This document shows, piece after piece, positions 58,831 to 64,000 of a stretch of 64,000 nt of DNA. The stretch covers positions 18,416,001 to 18,480,000 of the forward strand of contig NC_079878.1 in the NCBI RefSeq assembly GCF_029227915.1, written 5' to 3'. The notes beneath the pieces are model-generated. The model saw only the letters and a program-made list of their open reading frames with translations, did no database searches and was not told where the DNA came from. The position numbers and the translations under genes are program-made. Numbering within the stretch: position 1 is the first letter of the stretch; the number at the start of each line of letters is the position of its first letter. Source of the DNA: Hydractinia symbiolongicarpus (Eukaryota; Cnidaria; Hydrozoa; Anthoathecata; Hydractiniidae).

Positions 58831-59261
58831 AGTTACGAAGTTGAGGAAAACAAAATATGATTTTTAAGTACGTTTTTCTACTCAAATAATGACATCTGTA
58901 AAAGGAAGCTTTTTTTCAAAAAAGGTCAATGTTATAATCAATAAGGTAGCGGAAGAACCTTTAGTTTTGATCAAGCGGGGATAGTACAACCTTTCAAACT
59001 CGCCTCAGCTTTTGCCTAAATAATGGTATTGACGTTACAAATGTGCCTATACCGGCTGAAAATCGAAACTTCTCCACTGCCATAGGTAAATATTGAAGTG
59101 AATTTCAATGATGTAACATAAAACAACAAACAAAATATACTCTCAATAAGAGTTGGTAAAGTAGATGTTTATTACTATACGAACATAACAAACACGAATG
59201 TCCTTTGCTTTATAGCTTTACACAGCATGATACACCAAATTTCATACAGTGTTTTAATTTT

Positions 59262-60880
59262 TTAATCAAACAGATCAAACACGTTTCTTTCATACTTGTC
59301 TTCTTCTGATCCCTCCCAAGTCGAGGAATCTGAATCTGAGTGAGTTTCGATTATGGTACCATCAGGCGAGTGACTTTGTAAACGTCTGTACTGCGGGTAA
59401 CATATCAATATCACGAAAAGGATCAAGTGAAGGAAGTTTAGAAATTCCTAACTTAATTGCATCAGTTTGTCTTTCTGGAGATGACATCTTGTTATAATAC
59501 TCTATAAGCCATATCGCATGCAGAGGCTTCATGATTGTTAACTTAACATTAACTTTAACACTTTGAACATCAGCACCACCCTCGAGCTGTAATAAAATTT
59601 GCTTACTTTACCATTGAGAGAATTTGCTTCTCATGAAAGTTTTGAAATGTCCGTTCACGGTCAAGTCAAGAAGCTGGTATAAGTGTGTCATATTAGCAGG
59701 AACTCTAACCAGTAAAATGCTATTTTCCTTTAAAAGATTCAAAACATCGTCCGTCATTTGCCCCCCTGAAGACATCCATAACCAGTAACGCTTAAGGAGT
59801 TGGTAAAAGATTTAAGGAACTGCGTTCTTTTTCTAAATACGGGATAATGATTTTCTTTATCAACTTTATAGATTCGGCCGTGTTACTATAGTGTTTAGGG
59901 TTAGCAGATAATGAAAAGGTATCAGGGAAGTCAACTTTTGGATGGCTTTGAGACGTTTTCCCGGCGTATATCAACTGCATTGGTAGGAATTTGCCTTCTA
60001 ATGTAATAGTGAAGGTACCTGTCATACTTCTTTTGTCAGTTGAGCCAGCAATCGGGATTTACTTGGTATTTTTTTTCTGTCATTGTCGTTTTTCCGACTG
60101 TCACATACTTCGAATTTGTTTGATCCAGGTTTAAGATCACCGATGGAGGAATTTCATACTTTTCAACTTTAGAAACAATGCCGTAGGTAAACGTTAACTC
60201 TGCTTCTTTTCGCGCACCTTCTGGTATTTTAACTTTACCGGTTGTTCCAACTCTTCTAACAAAATTCATACGTTTAAAAATACTTCTTGTCCAGGATCTG
60301 TTTCTAAATTGAATATGTTCCAGCTCATATTCCGGATATCTTTTTACCAAAGTATCAGCAACAGCCATGGAGACACTTGAGTTAACTACACCACCGCGCG
60401 ATCTTGTTGATTTTAAAAACTTTTGCACCATCGCATCGATATTTCCAAGGAGCAAAGGTCTTCCACGTCTTTTAGCTTTCAAAATCTTGACTCCTTCAGC
60501 TCTTCTTGGTACTGCTTTTTGAATGTTCTAACAGTGCTTTCTTTTAGCGCAGCAAATTTGTTTTTAAAGTGAGTAATAGCTTTAGAGTTTCCGTTTTCAC
60601 TTGCGTATTTTTCCTATTTCACTGTATAATTTATATTTTCCTCTTTTCTCTGACATTTTCGAAATGTTTGAACAGCTGCTTCGTAGTCTAGTAATCCTAA
60701 ACCAGATACCGGCTGAGGTGGAAGCGAGGTAATTAATTTTTGTTGCTGGTTGTCTTCGCATTCTTTTGCCGTAGAAGTCTGCAAAGATTTCCGTTCATTT
60801 TTTTCTTGGCGTTCTTTTGCTTTTGCAAGACGGCGTATCATCGACATGTTGTTACCTCTGCTGTTATGATGTTCTTCCAA
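59262..60880 (-). pseudogene. Pogo-like transposase (copy 2, nearly full length)
   Basis: Reads from ATG 60880 to a stop at 59262 with stops and frame changes. The order is a charged N-terminus (MIRRLAKAKERQEKNERKS), a helix-turn-helix block near 60500-60610 (AITHFKNKFAALKESTVRTF), RRGRPLLLGNIDAMVQKFLK, the CENP-B-type domain, then the DDE core. This has VILNLDQTNSKYVTVGKTTM (first Asp), GTFTITLEGKFLPMQLIYAG, FSLSANPKHYSN, LVMDVFRG (second Asp, 59780) and ANMTHLYQLLDLTVNG (third Asp, 59690). An acidic C-terminus (THSDSDSSTWEGSEED) ends at the stop. At least one stop near 60614 and frame changes near 60050 and 59770 disable it. A HIRAN-like gene lies head to head about 400 bp away. Confidence 0.87.
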
Positions 60881-61284
60881 CTTCGTATAACGGCAAAAGA
60901 AACTCGAAAGTGGTCGTTAACACATAATAGTTGGTATGGCTGACATGGTTTCTACTATTCATATGTATACCTGCTCCGCTATACAGGTGGCATGAAGTAT
61001 CATTTCTATTACAATGTCACTATCATCTTTGCTGTTCAGCCTCAAGATTTTTTTACATTTCATCAAGTGTTATACAAGCCTTGGATATGTAATATATAAT
61101 CAAGAGCTTATCAACAGCTTAACAAGAACAGGTTCTTCAGTAGCGATAATAGAAACCAGTCTTTTAATTTGAAATTTCACTTTCTTTGTTATAGACATGT
61201 TGCAACACTACGGGTAGTGTCAGTCTGATTTCCTGTCTGATTTTTTTTATAATTTTCTTTTTGCGTTACGAGTTTGATTGAGTT

Positions 61285-62100
61285 ATGGTATCATACCTCA
61301 AAATCTTTGAATTTTCTGCGGACGTAAGAGGATTTCATTTTTACAGATCAATTTGGCAACCACAAGAACATCAGATTCTTAGCTGTGTTTTCAAATGTGG
61401 AAACCACTATGACATGTTTGCCGTCAAAACTTGTGATGAAAATGGAAGAACAGTGGGTCATCTTTTAAGAGAGATATCACGGATAACGAAGTTTATCATT
61501 GACAGAACGGCTAAAGTTACTGCTTGTATAATCTGAACTCATTACCGACGATCACCGCTAATGCAAGGAGGCTTAGAAATACCTTGTAAAATTTCAGTTC
61601 GTATACTTGGGACTTTTTCAATTTGCTACAATCATGTTCATAATAGTTTTGGAAAAACCACTTCCCCCCTCCCCCCACTGTTCAGTGTTGATTGGAGGTC
61701 TTTTCCAGAGTCGCCAGCAGCATTTTGGGGCACAAATCAACACAAAATCAACACTGACTGTAGGGGGAGAGGGGGAAACTCTGAAAAAAGCCTCAAAAGC
61801 CGTTTTTCCAATAATTTATGAACATGATTGTAGTTACGGAACGATATAAAGAGTTATGTAATGAACTTTACGTCGAACCCAAAAAACGAAGAAATGTTAG
61901 GGTCCTTTATGGTTAAGGCCTTTGAACCTGAACCGCCGGTGCCACCAGTGGGTAAAAAGAAGAGGCAAGAAAAAGGGCGAAAAACACACTTGTTGAAGAA
62001 GAACCATCCTTTGACATTAGACAATTTTTTGTCAACAGGCCCCGTGAGGAAGTTGGTCACAGTGATAACGGGAATGAGAATACATGATCTGTTAGAGTAA
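61285..62100 (+). pseudogene. HIRAN-like protein (copy 2)
   Basis: ATG 61285 opens MVSYLKIFEFSADVRGFHFY and RSIWQPQEHQILSCVFKCGN, then VGHLLREISRITKFIIDRTA. A TGA at 61534 interrupts the same frame, which goes on with RRSPLMQGGLEIPCKISV. Further downstream, in shifted frames, ELCNELYVEPKKRR (61855-61890) and VGKKKRQEKGRKTHLL (61950-62000) look like the basic tail, ending at 62100. The domain layout (VRG-x-H, VGHL, QGG-x-E-x-PC) matches copy 1 at 56176 but the sequences are clearly different, so the two are old relatives and not a recent duplication. Confidence 0.72.
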
Positions 62101-63599
62101 TAGACCAATTTTCATTTCTTGTCTTGTCCTAATTATATCTCATCCCCATGTTATATAATGTTTTTATTCAAGACTTTCAAAACTTTGATCGCGTTCATTG
62201 GCTAAAATGGCATTTTTACGAAGTGGCATTATTTTAATATGGAAGTTTATTTCCTGGAGATCTCTTTCAAAAAAACTATCTGTGAAGTGCGACAAACATA
62301 CATAAAAACTTTGATCGCTTGGTAGATCACCTGCACGACTTGTTTTGTTTAGCCATTTTTGTCTGAGTTCTTTCTTTTTTACAGACGGGATTCTGTGAAA
62401 ACTGACTTCTTTGCACTTCTCAGATCGATTGGTACATCGAAACGCAGAGCAACTAACTATTTTTTAAAGATTTAAACGTAAATTACATACAAAACGCGAT
62501 TTTAATGTAAGCTATAGGTCTTAACATGAACATTCTCTGCGCTCGCTTTCTGCACGATGTGATGTGTCATTATTTATAATCGGGTCCAGTCCTAAATGAA
62601 ATCGCGCCTCTCTGTTTTTTTATGAGAAAAAAATTGAATATGCGAATGCTAGTACAACAATTTTAAATAAGGAAAACAAGTGAAGTAAGTTTTTTTTGAT
62701 TTCTTATGCTTTTCTGAGTGCGTATAAAATAAAAAATATAAAAGTGATTTTTACTGGAGTTCCCCTTTAAGTTTTTATTCAGCATAGCGTATAAAAGGTG
62801 TATATTTAATACCCTGGAACTCACAAATGTTGTTTTGTCGTGGCTATGCTGCTAAAAAGTATAAAACCCATTTTTAAATGTATACTTGGCATTTTCTATA
62901 TAGAAATGCGAGATCAGCGATCAAAAAGCAAGCACCGTTTTTTATTAAACTAGTCACGGTTAGGGTTTCGCGAAACTTTAAACGTATTTTAAAATCATAA
63001 ACTTTTTAATCAACATGTGAGGCGAAGTTAACATTATTTGAGAACTATAGCCAATTTTCTATGAAAAATGAAATCACTGAAAGCCTATAAAGCTAAGAAA
63101 AACAAATAATTTGCCTAACGCGTTCGGTATGGAAGACGTAAAATACGAAACCTGAAATTATATATAGCTAAATTTGCCACAAAATTGACTGAAAATTGTT
63201 CTTTGCGAACCAATATTTCTGTGTTTATATTTCTTTCATTGTCTCTCACTAGCTGTAGCAACATTTCGTAAACTATCTACATGCACATTGGAATATCCAA
63301 CAAAAAATCCAACTTACGATGTAAAAATTTAATATAAAAATGTTAAAAAAAAGAAAAAAATAATCAGCACAATCTACAACGTTTCGGTTGTCATACACCA
63401 AATTTAAAGTATCACAATTTTTTTACAAATTATATAATAGATATGCTAATAAAAGAGATATAATGGTGCTGAGGTGATGTTATTAAACTCGGACTCATTA
63501 GATAAATAAGGTTTCCTTATTCTCCACTGCGAAACGGCTATTCCCATGAGCCAAAACCTAGAAATTTTTTAATTGATGGTATGTGATTACAATGCTTCA
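62101..63599. other. Non-coding sequence, nothing identified
   Basis: No frame or repeat boundary supported. Confidence 0.35.
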
Positions 63600-63830
63600 G
63601 GTGATTTTTATTGCCAAATGGTGTGTTAATGTCGATGGCTTACCTGTTAAAAAAGTCACACCAGTGTGCTCGCCTACTCAAATCTTTAACGTTTCTCCAA
63701 TATAGGGGGCGTTGCAGCCACCGCACTTAAAATTATAAATAATACTAGATAATAGATCTTTAGATATCTGGTCTTTAAAACCGAGAAGATTTGCGAGTGT
63801 GTGTCCTGAAAATATCAGTGATTTCACAGC
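63600..63830 (-). pseudogene. Penelope-type GIY-YIG remnant
   Basis: The minus strand contains IIYNFKCGGCNAPYIGETLK (about 63690-63750), a GIY-YIG endonuclease signature with its Cys-x2-Cys zinc knuckle, then a stop and HTGVTFLTGKP. This is the same part of the protein as at 50066-50700 but better conserved at YIG. Only about 70 codons survive. Confidence 0.7.
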
Positions 63831-64000
63831 ATTAATGTTTCACGTATTAGTTTTTGAAGTTTAATCCTAGTTCGGAATGATAAAATGCCTAAATAGAAAC
63901 ATATTTTTTAAGTGTCCGTAACGTTTTTATTATGGTGGAAAACATCAAAAAATCTCTTGATGACTTTATCTAAAAAATTAGGCAGATAACTATTTCTCAA

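Overview
The window is AT-rich eukaryotic DNA with spliced genes, large introns and very dense transposons. The only clear host gene is a syntaxin-17 (STX17) homologue. The transposon mix (KDZ-type, Helitron, pogo with HIRAN partner, Penelope-like with GIY-YIG, Polinton-type polymerase, Harbinger, Mutator-like MITE, LINE, tRNA-derived SINE) suggests an early-branching animal, most likely a cnidarian. The species is inferred, not shown.

Layout. 1-455: relic of a KDZ-type transposase. 1.8-9.15 kb: satellite array of 88- and 91-bp units, resuming at 23.5-23.8 kb. Between the two parts sits one 14.35-kb insertion (9148-23496). I read it as a roughly 10.3-kb KDZ-type transposon carrying a multi-exon transposase and two unrecognised cargo genes. 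A 4.03-kb deletion derivative of the same family inserted into it, and its inner part was later inverted by exchange between 2-kb inverted repeats. Undoing the inversion restores a short target duplication on each insertion and reconnects a broken cargo reading frame.

25-27 kb: a 1.7-kb non-autonomous DNA transposon and a hairpin MITE. 28.1-52.35 kb: six STX17 exons on the plus strand, covering the N-terminal region and the SNARE segment; the membrane-anchor exon is not found and probably lies beyond 64 kb. Its introns hold a 1.54-kb TIR element with 54-bp tandem repeats, a Mutator-like MITE with a 10-bp target duplication, a broken LINE, a Polinton-type DNA polymerase B relic, a four-gene GC-richer virus-like module, a Penelope-like fragment and a Harbinger fragment.

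52.4-64 kb: a MITE, two head-to-head pairs of a pogo-like transposase (minus) and a HIRAN-like protein (plus), a Helitron Rep relic between them, and a second Penelope-type GIY-YIG relic at the end. Apart from STX17 and the KDZ transposase gene, nearly every coding region is visibly broken by stops or frameshifts.

The most notable observations are the reconstructed nested and inverted KDZ element with cargo genes, and the repeated divergent pogo/HIRAN pair.
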